Numbered from the stretch's first letter, positions 31,757 to 45,429 are shown. The stretch is 64,000 bases of DNA from Otatea glauca (GCA_036346275.1 CM070723.1:7130001-7194000); one strand, 5' to 3'. Translations and numbers: made by a program. The notes: generated from the letters alone by a model not told the origin.

Positions 31757-34700
31757 AGGAACCATGCCACAGTACAGGAGTGCAGCAAGTGATATATGCC
31801 ACCTTCTGCGCCTTTCACGGTTGAGATAGAGGCTATTTTTATAAATTTATTTAGAAGGTAGCTGGATTTTTAACTTTTGTATCGGAGCTTAAAAAAAGCA
31901 AGGCTTCGTGCTTGTTGAGGTCTACTTCATTAGTTTATCCGAAAATCTTGACTTTGTAGGCTGTGCCTTGCAACTAAAGTTTATCGTACCATTTTCCGGG
32001 ATCTTGCTTCTTCTTGGTTGATGATACTTATGTTCATGAAAAGAGATCTAATGTAGTCACTTCGTGACGGTAACTTTGACAGTTATATATGGACCGCTAG
32101 ATAAAAATGATGGTTCAAATTTTTTGAACCACTGTAGCAAAAAATGTGTCGATTTTCTACTGTAGTAATGTAATATAGTTTAATATTGTTGCACGATCTA
32201 AACCGTTCGTCCTTTTAATCTAAGGGTTGGAACAAATAAGAACGGTTTAAGATGCAGTATCTTGGAAGACCCTTTCGATGGTACATGCATTGAGATTGTC
32301 CGGTGCATGTGCAGAAGCACAGTTCATTAAAAGTTGCTTTGAGTGATTGAGTCAACCATCTCGTAGGGTTATACAGTACAATACGTTACCTGCTCTGAAT
32401 TTATGTGCGCTTGTACCATTTAGTGAATCAGGTAAAATGTTAGTGGGCAATGACCTCATTGTTCATCTGAAAGGGAGGTTTCGTCTTCCTGTTTCTTTTC
32501 TTCTCCCGTTTGTACCCTTTTGATATTTTCTGGATACTCATTAAATCATTAATTCTTTGTCTGTTCGTTCACAGGACATACAGTACTCACTGCCCAGTCC
32601 CCAAATTTCTGTTTCATATTTGAATGGGTTACGAGCAATGACTGCGTGAACGAGGATGAGGTGACGGTGGCATTACTTAGTCGCTCTCTTTCTATCCTTC
32701 ACCGATTCACCCTCTGATCTCCTCCTTCCCACACCCACCGCCAGCTCCCTCGGCCCTTCTCCCACCTCACCACCACTGGCCGACACCGTCCACCATCTGC
32801 CTTCTCCCTTTGCACCGCTACCGATCGACCCCCGCCCTTCTCCCTCCACACTATAGAGGAGGCCAAATCTGGCGACGACAGCGACGAGCAATGACTGTGT
32901 GGACGAGACCGAGGCGATGGTGGCGAGGCAAGCAACCATAACATGCTCTCATTCCATTGTGCTCGATCCAACACTTGTAGGTGACCACACAATTTTTTTA
33001 TGAGTTGGAATCAATTATATTTGGATTCGGTTCCAGGACTTTTCTTGTTGGGATTGACGCATTCAACATATTGAATTGATTCAGTGCCTTCTCTCTTCTA
33101 CTTTGAACCAACTAAAACACAGCATTGCGGATGGCCCAAACCTCTTTTGATTTCATCATGAATCGTGCTTTAAAATTCCCCTAAATCAAGACAAGTTGAT
33201 CGTGCCACGTGGATTAAAAACACACATAAATCGTAGATGGCCAGATAGTACTACAGAACTTGAGGGCCTCACCTTAATAGTAATAATATTAGGAATGGTA
33301 CACACACGCGTGTGCGTCTAGTGGGATAGCGTATATCCACGCTCTGGAGGCCTAGTGCCCCAAAAAAAATTTCTTGGCATGTGTAACGGACACACGTGTG
33401 CGCGTACATTTGGAGTGCATGTGGGGTGTGCGTGTGTTGTGTGTGTCCTTGTACCCTTCAAACAAAGCTACAGAACTTTTTCCAAGCTCCCACGAGTGAC
33501 TCAGGGGGCTACCCAGCTAACACTGCCAAAGCTCCCCACCACTGACATCTCCCCTCGCCGACGCGGCGACGATGGTGGCCCCTCATAGCAACAGCTCCTC
33601 TTCCCCTTTTCCCTTCCTCTCCCTTCCCACCTTCCCAGATCTGGGCCTTCTTTGTTCGATTTTTTGCGGCCATCGATCCCCGGCGGTGTTGATGTTTCGG
33701 AGCTGCAATGACCACAGCGCACGAGCGCGGGCGGCACGACACGGGCACACGAGTAGCGCACTCTTGCAGGGTAGGCCTAGGGCAGGCCCAGGTTCAATCA
33801 ATTATACTATATGTCCAAAATGCAACTACATTAGTACGTTAGCAAGTAGCATATGACTGGGGCTAGTTAAGTCAGTAGTATCTGGCAAGTATCATTGTAG
33901 CAAATCACGACCCTCACTCCTTAAACCGTTATATGGTCCAAAATTCATTCTTTTATACTAGTTGAAATGTGGTCTGTAGTACATTAATCTAGGTTCAACC
34001 TACCCTCTGAAGAAATGAGAAGCATTCTGAAGAATCTCCCTATTGGCATGCCTCATATAATGGCAGGTCTTTGCCTATTTCTTGGATCATAAATTTAACT
34101 GATAGGAACCGATGATGATGTCTTCAACTTGTCTGAACTTTAGAGTGCAGAACGCGTAGACATACACTAGAGAGTAGAGACATTCAGTTCAAGGAAGTAC
34201 CCTAAGATTATCAATCCAGTTATGAAAAAGACATAATGTGAACTTCAAAAAGGAGTATGATAATGATACAAATCATTGTCCACCACTCAGAGTTAAACTC
34301 TAAGTAAAAAACGTGGAGGAAAGAGCACATCTGATTCACTCTTAGGCTTTAGCCAATCATGTAAGTATGTAATGGGCGCTAAAATTGCAACCTAGAAGTA
34401 TTCCTATTATGATTTGTGAAAGCATGAATTCGAGCATCTAAACATTCCAATCATGCTAGTCATTGCCCTTAGCAAAAAAAAGTGCAGAAATGTTAAGATA
34501 CAGATGTGCCAAAGCTATAATGCTACCAGGCCAATTTAGGTATGAATCAAATCAAACTAAGCATTGCAATTGCAGATAAAATTATATACATGGGCACATT
34601 TCGTAAGAATCCTCAACATGCTTGCATATTCTACTGAAACAAATCTTGAGACAATTTGGACAAAGACATGTTTTATTAACTAAACCAAAGTAGCCATAAA

Positions 34701-35179
34701 ACCTCCCGAAACGAACGGAACCATCTGAAAATAACTAAGTCCAACTATTGAAAGAACCATACTAAAGTAATGAACAGAGACAAAGTATTTATTGGATACT
34801 AGTCAATATGTATACAATAATCATTATGCAATCTAATCAAAGTCTTAGTGTCTTTGAAGTGGTACATTTTGGCAACGAGAGAGTATTTGGCTTAACATTC
34901 ACTGACCAATCACCAACATATCAGTTGCATTCATCCTGTCATCCTACACAAAATATATCGATTGATAAAAAAAAGTGTAAAGGAACTCAAAATGAAAAAA
35001 AGACAAAGGCCAACTACAAATTAACAATTAGCAAGCCTCCTCGTTCATGTATGTAGTAGCACATTCTTTATCCTCTAAGTGCAAATCCGACCCATCAACA
35101 AGTGATGCTATCTTCTTCTTAGAATCTGAAATTTAAAAATATCATGAAGCTAGTAAACAAAAGTTGGAAGTGGTGTAAA
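31757..35179. other. Intergenic, unassigned repeats
   Basis: No gene is supported. Bases about 32050-32250 contain a CTAAACCGTTCGTC motif also seen near 18770 in inverse form. Bases 32640-32940 and 33540-33800 are GC-rich patches with conflicting open frames and no motif. An ACACACGCGTGTGCG palindrome lies near 33302. The remainder is AT-rich. Confidence 0.3.
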
Positions 35180-36665
35180 CTATGAACTAAATGACTTATT
35201 ATTACCTTTCCTAGATGAAGTTGTCCAGTCTTTGGTACAAATTAGAGCCTCAACTACCTCGGGCTCTAGTCGACTATGAGATGGATCAACAACACGTCCA
35301 CCAGTACTAAAAGCTGACTCTGAAGCAACAATTGATACTTGAATAGCTAACACGTCATGAGCTAGTCGTGAGAGAACAGGAAAAGTCCCTTGATCTGTGT
35401 TCCACCATGAAAATATGTCAACCCGTGCATCCTTACCACTAGGATCAACCCACCGAAATGGTTTTTCTTTCATTATACCTCCAATTCATGTATACCACCA
35501 TGTGTTGTCAAAGCCACATCCTCATACAAGAACTATTCAATGTCAAAGTCAGCATCACCAAGTGGCTGAGAAGATCCTTCGGGATTAGACTTTGATGCTT
35601 TAGTGGTGTTGGATTGGTAAGCTTCGAACAATTTTTTGACAACATCAATGAAACTAAGAGTGAGAGCAAATAACTTCAATGCAATGAAGCCGTCACAACT
35701 TCTCTAAACACATTTATCATTGGAGAATGCATTGTCTAGAGTGACACAAATAACTTATTCCCAATGTTCATAGACATGATACACTTGACAAATTCATTTG
35801 TTAGGTTAGTTCCCTTATGGCTCCGTTTAACTAACATGACAGAATTTAACTATTCTTTTCATATGCGAATTATCATCAATTCAATGCACAATGATGCACA
35901 TATAGCCTTTATTTTGATTAAATGTCCACATATCCATAGTTGCAGAAAATCAACATGAAAGAGTTTTTAGTTGTTCATACAACTTCTTTTCATCCCCCAA
36001 ACATTTTCAATATATCTTTTCTAGTGATTGTGCGAGACTTGAATAAAAAACCAGGGCGTAAAGACTTGATAAATTAATAAAGTACTCATGCTCAACTATA
36101 TCAAAGGGATATTCATGCATAACTATTGCCAAATAGAACTTCCACATGCTAGCTTCAGCATCATACCTGTAAGTCTAAACAGTTACATTGTTTTCTTCAC
36201 CTTCACCCTTCTCAAATTGGAGTTGTTGTTAGACTTGCTTTACGGCATACTTGAATTTCAAATGATTCCACAAGGCCTTCGTGCCCCTTGACGTTTCAGC
36301 TCAAGCTTTGTGCAGACATTTTTTGCATTTCGCCCAAACTTGTTTCTCCTCCTTACCATCTTTTGTCTTAGCAGTCATCGAGTGCTTAGTATAGCGTTCC
36401 CAAACCTTGAAGGTACACTTCTTCTGCTTCTTCGAAGCAAGCTCAACTTCTCCCGTGCAAGTCCCTTCATCTACATCTACAACAACATGCCCTACACCTC
36501 CTATGGCTACGGCTGTCTCAGAGTCATATGCCACCAATGTACTTCATTTGGTGGTGATGGTGTTGGCGTCGAGTGACCAGTACTAACTGTTGTGACAGTA
36601 GTAGCAGGGAAGGCTCTTGTGCTTCCATAAATGCTCGCACTCGAACTTGCAATATCCATCTCAAA
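35180..36665 (-). pseudogene. hAT transposase remnant (BED finger and hATC), minus strand
   Basis: The C-terminal dimerisation domain is well preserved at 35473-35180: RVDIFSWWNTDQGTFPVLS, VASESAFSTGGRVVDP, VVEALICTKDW. A BED-type start lies at 36655-36301 (MDIASSSASIYGSTRA, then KVWERYTKH and WAKCKKC). A frameshift falls between the first peptide and the finger near 36525. The catalytic middle is missing or unreadable between about 35500 and 36290. GGATAT-rich sequence ending CATTTACACCTCTG at about 39213 may be the 5' end of the same element. Confidence 0.75.
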
Positions 36666-37411
36666 TTCTAAATACCCTATAGGTTATGAATAGCAAAAAA
36701 ACAAACATCAAGAATGTACATCCAAAATAGCAAGACCAAATCAATATACTGAATAGGAGGCCTTATCAATGTCTGAGCAAGTTTATTAACGATATGTTCA
36801 TAAATATTGGTAACTTAGTAATATGATCATCTTAGAAAGGGAATCACTCGGCAACAGAAGGAAGGAACTACAACACAGAACACTCAAAAGGCACATAAAT
36901 TGGTACAAGGTGACATGAGCAACATGTACAAAATGCATCTAAAACATTTAGCAGGTGCAATCCAAAATGAGTAGTAACACTTAACACTACTGGCAGTAAT
37001 GATATAGACAGTCTAAAGAAGGCTATCCCATGAACAAGGAACATAACAACATGACACGAATCATACACAGGTTACTACCATGACTTTCATGAGTATGACA
37101 ACCTTGCAATTGGCATGACATGAGCAACATGAGTGATGCCCTATCCACAAATATCAGACTAGTCACCAACGATTTTGTTCACAACGCATCCGCAAATTCA
37201 CAGCACATCATCGAACAATTAAAACAGAAACTTAACTGTTCTTGCAGCTATGCACAGGCTATGGATGTTGCTAGTATAGTAGATCTAGGAGGCGAGATTG
37301 ATTACTTGAAGCCTCTCAGAGAGGACGGAGGGGGTGATATGCTTGTACTTGGGCACCTCGGAGGCTTGGACAGTAGCTTGTTGTAGGTGGCCTAGTCGAG
37401 GAGTAATGTGT

Positions 37412-37629
37412 TGTTCACCTTCTCCTTTTGCTCTCCCTTGCTCCACCTCTACAACCACATAAGACCCAAGATTGTTGGAGAATGGAAACCTTGGCTCAAG
37501 GTTACATTAGACAACAATATTGCCTAGACCCAAGATTGCTGGAGAATGGAAACCTTGGCTCAAGTTACATTAGACAACAATGTTCACCTTCTCCTTTTGC
37601 TTTCCCTTGCTCCACTTCTGCAACCACTT
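37412..37629. repeat. Interspersed tandem duplication (about 70-150 bp units)
   Basis: GTTCACCTTCTCCTTTTGCT and CCCTTGCTCCAC occur at 37417 and again at 37580. GACCCAAGATTGYTGGAGAA with TTACATTAGACAACAAT occurs twice between them. This is a local duplication with about 95 percent identity by eye. Confidence 0.75.
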
Positions 37630-37654
37630 GCTGCTAGAGCCTAGAGCTGCTCAC

Positions 37655-38226
37655 GAGGTGGAGGGAGGCTACAGGCGAGGGAGTCGGCACTCGGCAGGGA
37701 TCTGCGTAGGGAGGCTGTCGACTGTGGCTGGGATGGGGAGGTATAGAGGCTAGACCACCAGAGCAGCTGGGCGACGGCGTGAGGGTGAGGAGGGTTTCAC
37801 ACTGACATCTCAAAGAAATATGAAGAAAAATCCACAACCACCACAAAATCGAGGGCACCCAATTAGTAATAATCAACGACACATATGACACATCCACCAT
37901 GAGAACCATGAGTACCTCACAGATCCGAAACCACCAATAGAAAATAGAACCAACGGTAGAGTGAGAGGGACAGCGTCACCTTCTTCTTCTACTTGCCACC
38001 GCTGGACATGGATAACTTCGACAAGCGGCATGGTTGGAGGAGGAGGAGTCGGATCTGTGCAGGCAGCCAAGAATCGCCAGAGGTGGAGTGGAGGCTACAG
38101 GCGAGGGAGTCGGCAGGGATCTGCGCAGGGAGGCTGTCGACTGCGGCCACGGCAAGGAAATCTAGAGGCTAGACCGCTAGAGCACTCGTGCGACGGCGCG
38201 AGGGTGGGGACTGGGGAAGGTTTCAG
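37655..38226. repeat. Direct repeat pair of about 146 bp, 425 bp apart
   Basis: Bases 37655-37800 and 38080-38226 share GAGGCTACAGGCGAGGGAGT, CAGGGATCTGCG, AGGCTGTCGACTG and TCTAGAGGCTAGACC-like words with small indels. The spacer contains no gene. This may be an internal duplication in the minus-strand hAT element's 5' region. Confidence 0.75.
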
Positions 38227-38252
38227 GGGATGAGTGGATGATCGAATGATAC

Positions 38253-38912
38253 TGTTGACGTCAAAAACTTGAAGTAGGGTTTCTGACAACATCACACCAG
38301 ACGAACACCTGGTTCAAAACGTGTCAGTCGATTTGACCTGTAATCGACAAGGTAAAAATATGAAATTTACTCAAAGCCGATCGAGATGGTCAATCGGCTT
38401 AGACTCAATCAGCTCAAAGCCGATTAAATCAAGAACAAAGGGTAAGTCTAATTAGCCAATTAAAGCTAATCAGAGGATAAAGGTAGATCGATTCTGAAGA
38501 AGGCGATGCGCAACAAAATCAAAATAAATCGAATCTGGGCGTAATTGATGAAGATCAACAATCGGCGATGCGCAACTTTATTGATCAAGATTGAATTACA
38601 AAGACTAAATTACAAGAACTACTCCTAGTCGACAGGAAAAAAGTAATGTAGATTGGTGTGTTTGATTGTGTTGGATCCTTCTTGCAGCTCGCTCTTGTCC
38701 TTCTTTTATACCCGTCGGCCGACCGTGTCCTATAACAACACATTACAAAACCTAATCCGTATCGGCCTTAATTCGGATAGTTTCTTTAAAAGATCTTTAC
38801 CGTTACAAAATATCTCTAAATCTTTCCAAATCGTCTGTAGTTACCGCATGTTGACTTTCTTGCCAATTTCGACCATACTTGCCAAATTCTGGTGCAAACA
38901 GATACCATGACA
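38253..38912 (-). mobile_element. Solo LTR-like element, minus strand
   Basis: The segment runs TGTTGACGTC...CCATGACA on the plus strand, so both ends have TG/CA. On the minus strand a GGGTATAAAAG TATA-like box (about 38710) precedes a transcript-start-like region. It repeats AAGCCGATT/AATCGGC words. No clear 5-bp TSD was found and no internal coding domains flank it. Confidence 0.5.
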
Positions 38913-41100
38913 GGATGAGGATTGAGGGAATGAGTGGCCGACTGGGGAGTCTGGGACTGCGGATGCAGAGTGCGGCGGACTGGGGAGTAGGGACTCGGCA
39001 AAGGGGAATGGCTGGATAGTTAACGGATAGTATCTAGATAGCTCTGATTAAAATTCTAGATATATCCGTTTTCATATCCAACAAAAACTATCTGAATCTG
39101 ACTCCAATATCCGAAAAAAACTCGGATATCCAATTTTATACTCTAAATACTATCCAAATTTATTCGGACGAACAGACGGTGAGAAACTATCCGCTCCATT
39201 TACACCTCTGCTCCGCTCGCAACGTGCTACGCGAACAGCCAGCTTAGCGTTTTGTCGTCTGCGCCGTTTATTTACTCCCGTTTCACGGCTCGGCGCGACG
39301 TGCGCGCCACCGCCCGCACGGCGCAATGTTTTCTCGCACGCTGACAGGTGACAATGCTCCTCTCGTAAATTTGCTCCGCAGTTAGGCTTGTGATCGTTTG
39401 ATATTTTTCGTGTGAGGTGAACAGAGAAGATGGGCCTAGGAAGATGCGAGTTCTTACCACCTTGCTTGAAGCTAGCAAGACATTGGAACTTGGAAGGTTC
39501 CAGTAGTTTTGTTTACCAGTGCGACGAATGGCAGATGAGTAGTGAAGCATTCTGGAGAAAAAGGCCTTTCCCTGCTCCAGAGTCCAGATTGCTGTGTTTA
39601 TGAATCAAAAGGCACTAGTAATGTAAACATAGCAGTATTATTTATTCCCGTTGGTGGCCTAATCCGATCACGTTTGCCTAATTGCTTTCCTCCTGTAGTC
39701 CTGCTACCGACATGTGTTTAAAAAAATGAGCAAAACTTAACCAACGCAGTAAGAAACGAAGGCTTTTCAGAGCAACAGATCAAGAACAAGAGAAGCATGA
39801 AACAGCAACATAGATCCGTATGTTCTATTCTGTTCTGTTCTGTTCTGTTGGTGGTGTAGAGCACTGGAGCTCAAAGCACAAACAGTCTGGCGAAGTACGT
39901 GACGTCCCTAAACTTCCTTTTTCTGAAATGTTGCTCTCAAGTCAGCTCCATTTACTGTCATTTTGTCGCCATTTCGACAGGCCGCTCAGATCGGCACGCT
40001 CCCGGTCTCGCCGTGGATGCAGGAGCGCGTCGCTGCTGCTAAGCATCGTTTCCTGTGTGCCGGTCGCTACCGTCCACGGCAAAACCCCATCAGAAGTCCA
40101 GCTCGGTCATGGTGGAGATGCCGCCAAAGTGAGGTGTCAATTTTGGGAGTTTTGGGCTTATCTGGCCTTCCGGCATATCTTCTTTTTTTCCGTATCTTGT
40201 CCATGTGAAAACGAAATTGTAAATATATCTATCTTCTTGACCGTGAAAGCAACGACAGCCGATAGCGACATATGTTACCTATCGTGCTTCCTTACCATAG
40301 CACGTTGTCGACAGGGTGGTAGCCAATTTGACTTCAGCACATGCTCCAAATAGCGTAGTAAGTGCAGACCTCACAATTCTGTCGCGGTGTGGGGGCGTAG
40401 TAGGTCCTACCGCGCTAGGGGATCATGCCAGATTTTGCTACATTGCTACTGCTCGACGATCCTACCGCACACGAGGACCGCGGTAGGATCTGTCACGCTA
40501 CAGGACTGCAATATTTCTTGCCGTGGTAAGCCGCCCCACTTGTCGCCGATACATGCCGCTGTTGCGGAGACGGCTACCTACTACGGTAGGAGAGCACGGA
40601 GTGATATGTATTATCTGTCACTGTTTCTGTGATCGAAGAGAGGACTAATTTTACAATTATATCTGAGGAGAGAGAAAAAAACATATACAAAGAGTTAAAT
40701 GAGCCAAAGCTCCCAATTTCGGTGGCGGCCGTGGCCAGGCTGCCTGCCCTGGCTGTACGCATTGCACAACACGAACATGGAACAGAGGGCCCTCCTTTCC
40801 AAGACAAAACAACACGGACTAGCACACATCACTGCTGCTAACGTTACCTCACCCGCTTAAGTCATACTACCAAGTAGTATGGATTTTCTTTCCTTTTTCT
40901 TTTAAAAAAGAGTACGAAACTTCTTTTAGCTTTTACCCCTTTTTTTCACCTTTTCAGCTCTATTAGTATGCTGAATTGTATGTTTCATTTTTGTCCGTCT
41001 TTCTTCATTTTGACTCTGGGGAAACGTGTTCATCGCTTCTACAGAAGCATCAATATATTCCCATTTCATTTCTTGATTCTAGAAATCGAATGGTAGTATG
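38913..41100. other. Intergenic, upstream of the HIPP gene
   Basis: Bases 39010-39213 are dense in GGATA/TATCC words ending CACCTCTG, typical of a hAT subterminal region. The remaining sequence has short open frames only. Bases 40380-40600 contain CTACCGCG/CGCGGTAGG inverted words of unknown origin. Confidence 0.35.
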
Positions 41101-41432
41101 AGTTCCTATCAACTAAACATGTGTGTCCAACGCAGAGGGTCCACCGACTGACAATCCTTGCACATGGTACACAGCTAATAAGGGTCGTCAAAAGGTCTGT
41201 GAGGACCGAGGGCCCACCCGTCGGTGTGCCGGGTTTGGTTCTTACTTCTTAGATAGATTCATTGGATGTGCGTGCGACCGTGTGCGAGAGATCATCAGGT
41301 TTAAAACGCCGCACCCACCGCCACCCCCTCTCTTCTCTTCCTTGTAGCGTCTCCCTTTCTTTCTCCTCTACTTCTCGGCCACCTCTCCAGAGTCCAGACT
41401 GCAAAGGCGACGAAGCCTCAAGCGCCATTCAT

Positions 41433-43842
41433 ATGGCAGACAAGGTAAGGACACTGAACAGTCATGATGCCTGCTGCTTCTTGTTTTCTTCTCGATGCGC
41501 TGATCTTAAGTTCTGTATGGTGTGGGTAGAAGGGATGTTCGTGTCTTGTTGGTGAGTAACTGTGCAGGTCCTCTTCAGTGGTGTTGATCTATGTTTTCTT
41601 TTCAGTATCAGCTCCTTCCTTCCTTCTTTCGTGTCAGGACCTCTTCAATTGGAATTGTGACCAGAATAGAATTGAAAAAAGATTTCTTTTATCTTTTTGA
41701 AAGAAAACATTTTCTTTTCAAAACAAGTGTCATGTTTGATAGAGAAGCATACAGATTGATATCTTGATGCAAGAAGTTTTTGTCTAGACTTGAATAGCTG
41801 AATAAAGTGCCAAGCACTCAGACCAGGAGTATGACAGATGAAGTGCATTGCAAGCAAATATCTCTGACCAGAACTAATTTCCTTTCTCCCCAACCACTTT
41901 CACGCGAAGATCAAGGAACACGCCCTTTTCTTTGTCCGTGTTTTCACATCATTTTTTGAACAAAACTACTAAAGGGGCACTCCTAATGTTCTTTTTCACA
42001 TTTCGATGTAATCCTCCAAACATAATAAGTTTCACCGATTTTTTCAGAAATGTTTCTTCGCCATTCCTAAATCCTCCTCCTTCGAGTTCATCCACCGATT
42101 TTTTTTTTCAGAAACGTTTTTTTTAAAAAAAAAATCTCCAGGGAGAAAAACATCCCCTTCCCCAATATTCATTGTTAGGAAAGCTCATAAGTTATACCAT
42201 TAGTAACCAACACTAAGTAGAATATTAAATCTTTTCTAAACGCATTCGTTGAGGAATTGGCTAAAGTTCATTCTTTTTTAGAGGAGCTAGCTCATTCTAT
42301 TAAGTACAGTAAACTCCTTATTAAGATATGTCAAGAGAATCGGGTACCGTAGATGTACAGCAGTAAAGACTATTGTTATTGTTCCATATTATCTGGAGGC
42401 GATCTAAAGATAACTTCTACAATATATTATCTTCTAAGATTGTCTATATGAGATCTCATAATGTTTTAATTGTGACATGAAAAAATATTTATTATAGATA
42501 ATTACTTATATAATATTATTTTTTTCACGAAGAGATAGCTATATTCTATTTCTCTTTTTCTCAGCTCCATATCCGCGAAAAAAACTTATGTGACAAAGAT
42601 TCCAGGCGCTAACATGACACCGTTACACTACACATGCCTTTAAACCTATTGTACTAGTACCACATCATGATCTACTTTTAATAATACTGCATTTACTATC
42701 ATTTGATCCCTCCGATCCTCGCAGATCTCCACGGTTGTCCTCAAAGTTGACCTTGAATGTGAGCGATGCTACAAGAAGATCAGAAAGGTTCTTTGCAAGA
42801 TCCAAGGTACCACACAGTAGTATTATAGTAGTAACTACCGTCACACTCATCACAATGCAGTGTGCGCAGGCCAGTGATTGTTTTGTCACGGGACCCGGTA
42901 ACCCCCACTGACAAGTGGGCCCACTCCGCCTGCATTAGCATTCACCGCCCCGCGGTTGGGCCCACATGTCAGCGGATGTTACTGTAACAACCTCGTTAAG
43001 TTACGGTGCAGTCGTACCTGCACCGTAGAGTTACAAACTTGTACTCCGGTAACTCAAGTTGACGACGACCTTGCTTGACTGATTGGCTTTGTACAGACGA
43101 GGCGAACATCAAGACCATCTCGTTCGACGAGAAGAGCAATGCCGTGACGGTTTCCGGGCCGTTCGACGCCGAGAAGGTCGGCAAGAAGATCTGCTGCAAG
43201 GCCGGCCGGGTCATCAAGGATTTGCAGATCAAGGGCAAGGAAAAGGAGTCCAAAGACAAGGACGGCGATAAGCCGAAGGTGGCGAAACCGGCCGAGAAGG
43301 AGGCCGGCAAGCCGGAGAAGGAGGGCAAGGCAGGCAAGGCCTCCGCGAAGCCGGAAAAGGAGAAAACCAAGGACGCGAAGCAGGAAAAGAAGGTCAGGTT
43401 CGAGTTCGACGACGCACGGGCCGCGGACGCGAAGCCCGGCAAGGCAATGCCGCCCGGCATTAACAAGGCCGACCTCGGCCCGCTCCTTGAAAAGATGATG
43501 GTGGCCAAGCAGGGGCCCGAGCCGCCGCGCGGCGAGCCGAAAGCTCCGCCAATGATGGTGCCGCCTGTGGCAGCCGCGCAGGGCGTGGCCGTCCCGTCCA
43601 TCTGGCCGGGGCCGGCGGGGTCGGTGTCCTGCTACAGCTACAACCCGGCGTACGACCAGCAGTCGTACTACGGCGGCGGGTGCCGGTGCGGCTCGTGCGG
43701 CAAGCCAGCACAGGCAGGGGGGTACTACGGCGTGCCGGTGTACGACCACCAGGGGTGGTACTACGGCAACCGGCACCCTTACTACCAGCAGCAGCAGCAG
43801 CCATGCAGCGAGGACCCCAACGCCGGGTGCAGCGTCATGTGA
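41433..43842 (+). CDS. Heavy-metal-associated isoprenylated plant protein (HIPP, Pi21-like)
   Basis: Three coding exons, 41433-41444, 42725-42806 and 43097-43842, join at GT-AG sites in phase to 279 residues. An N-terminal HMA fold (residues about 5-76) carries the metal-binding pair in DLECERCYKKI (Cys16 and Cys19) and ends KICCKAGRVIKDLQI. A Lys/Glu-rich basic stretch (about 77-125), a Pro/Gly segment and a Tyr/Gln/Gly-rich tail follow. The last four residues, CSVM, form a CaaX box for farnesylation. This layout is that of HIPPs, and the short first exon and HMA sequence resemble rice Pi21-type proteins. Family members bind copper, zinc or cadmium, and some act as disease-susceptibility factors; the role here is inferred. 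The coding DNA is very GC-rich in exon 3, as in many grass genes. Confidence 0.9.
42908..42972. repeat. Inverted repeat in HIPP intron 2
   Basis: CTGACAAGTGGGCCCA (42908-42923) pairs with TGGGCCCACATGTCAG (42957-42972), 15 of 16 positions. The TGGGCCCA core is a known plant promoter word, so it may be an intronic element or just a small MITE scar. Confidence 0.7.
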
Positions 43843-44807
43843 TGGCGATGCCATGGACAGACAGACACAGCAATCAGTGTGTGCGCGGTGTGGTCACTCA
43901 CTCATGGCCTGTGTTAAAGAAACCCTCTCTCTTTTTTGAGTGTGTGTCGCCTTCTTGTTTGTGCTCATGCCTTTTTGTTTATTTAGGAGTTGAGTTGTGC
44001 ATGCGAACAGTTGAGTTGTGATGTTCTTGGTGCCTAGTTTATCTTTTCTTGGTGCTTGTGATAAATGATAATGAGAATATAGTACAGTATTAGTATATTT
44101 AGCTGGAGCAAGTTGACTACTCTGAAGGTTGATCTCGAACATGAAGCATTGGCATATAATTTTGTGAAGTGAAACATAGTATTAGTACAAAAATCCAAAA
44201 TCATCCACGGTGAGTAGTAGTAGTACATAGATTAGCTCGTCAGTTCTCAGCTAATAAGTTCTAAAGAAATTGTGCAGTATGGTCTGAATAATGAGTGGTG
44301 GCCAGAATACCGGATGACTGATGTGTGCTACGGTATGTGATGGGTTGGAATTGGATGTATGGACCCTCCCTTTTGGCCTTGTGTAGGAAGAAGAGATTTG
44401 CCTATGACTATGAGTAAATACTTTAAAGAGCATGTTTGCTCAATGTGTTTTGGTTGGTCAGATCTATTTGTCTGGTGGATCAGATATGCCTAAACAAAGA
44501 ACCAATCAATCAGGCAGTCAATGGAGAGGCGATGCAAATGCTGCCACCCTGGAACAAGAACCCATGTCCATTGTCGTTCATGCATCAACTTAAATCAACT
44601 CCAGTCCCAGACTGGTACAGCGCCGAAAGCAGAAACCAAAATCAAAAAACTTTTGGCAAAACACTAGTTGCTTACCAAAATAAAAAAGAACTTTTGGTAG
44701 AACGAGTCTGATGAAGCTTCATGGAAACCACTGTCTTCTCTTCACGCTTTTCGAAGCGTAAAGCTGTACTCTTGTAGGGAAAGGAGGAAATGTTGCCAGG
44801 CTTTAGG
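43843..44807. other. 3' flank of the HIPP gene
   Basis: Presumed 3' UTR up to about 44100, then unassigned AT-rich DNA. Short open frames on either strand show no family motif. Confidence 0.35.
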
Positions 44808-44867
44808 GTATATTCTTAATAAACAATTATAGAAATAATATACCGAAAAAATAACAGATTAACACAC

Positions 44868-45010
44868 CTGTCGCACTTCTAAATTGTGAGAAACACTCTG
44901 TCGCAATTCCAAATTGAGACAGAGTGTTTCTCTCAATTTGGAATTGCGGCAGAGAATTTGTCGCAACTGTTGGCCTCTATGTTGCAATTCTAAATTGCGA
45001 CAGAGGATGT
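44868..45010. repeat. Left palindrome array of the large MULE
   Basis: Successive CTGTCGCA, TTTGGAATTGCGGCAG and TCTAAATTGCGACAG half-sites form at least three imperfect palindromes of about 25-60 bp. The matching right array lies at 60382-60475. Confidence 0.8.
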
Positions 45011-45429
45011 AAAAAACGGGCGCCCCGGCCTTCGGCCTCATTTTCACCAAGACAAGCAGCCGAGCGAGCTCGCTAGAGAAAAGAGAGGAGAAAAGAGAGG
45101 AGAGGGGAGAGGAAGAGGAGGAGGAGGGGAGGAAGAAGAGGAGGAAGAGAGAAGATTCGTCGAGGGTTGAGGTAAATTTTTTCGTTGTTTTAATTTATAA
45201 TTTAGTGATAAAATGAAATAGATTGGTAAGTACTTAGTTTTGTAGGGCAATAAATCTATACTCCTTTATAATGCACCTAAGCAAATTTCTCTATGTCCAC
45301 CCGAAATAATGCACCTCCCTAGAGATGACCCAAAGTTCCTGCACCCAAAGAAACGCACTCAAATCGCAATCTTCAAAATGAACGCCTCTGATCTTTCCTC
45401 GCTTTACTCACCCACATCCGATGGCCATT

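Noticed and set aside
39820..40353. 177-codon plus-strand frame upstream of the HIPP gene
   Set aside because: No domain, biased composition and no neighbouring splice-compatible exons; consistent with a chance open frame.
43054..43854. 266-codon minus-strand frame opposite the HIPP gene
   Set aside because: It is an antisense shadow of a GC-rich coding exon; the plus strand has a full family match and in-phase introns.
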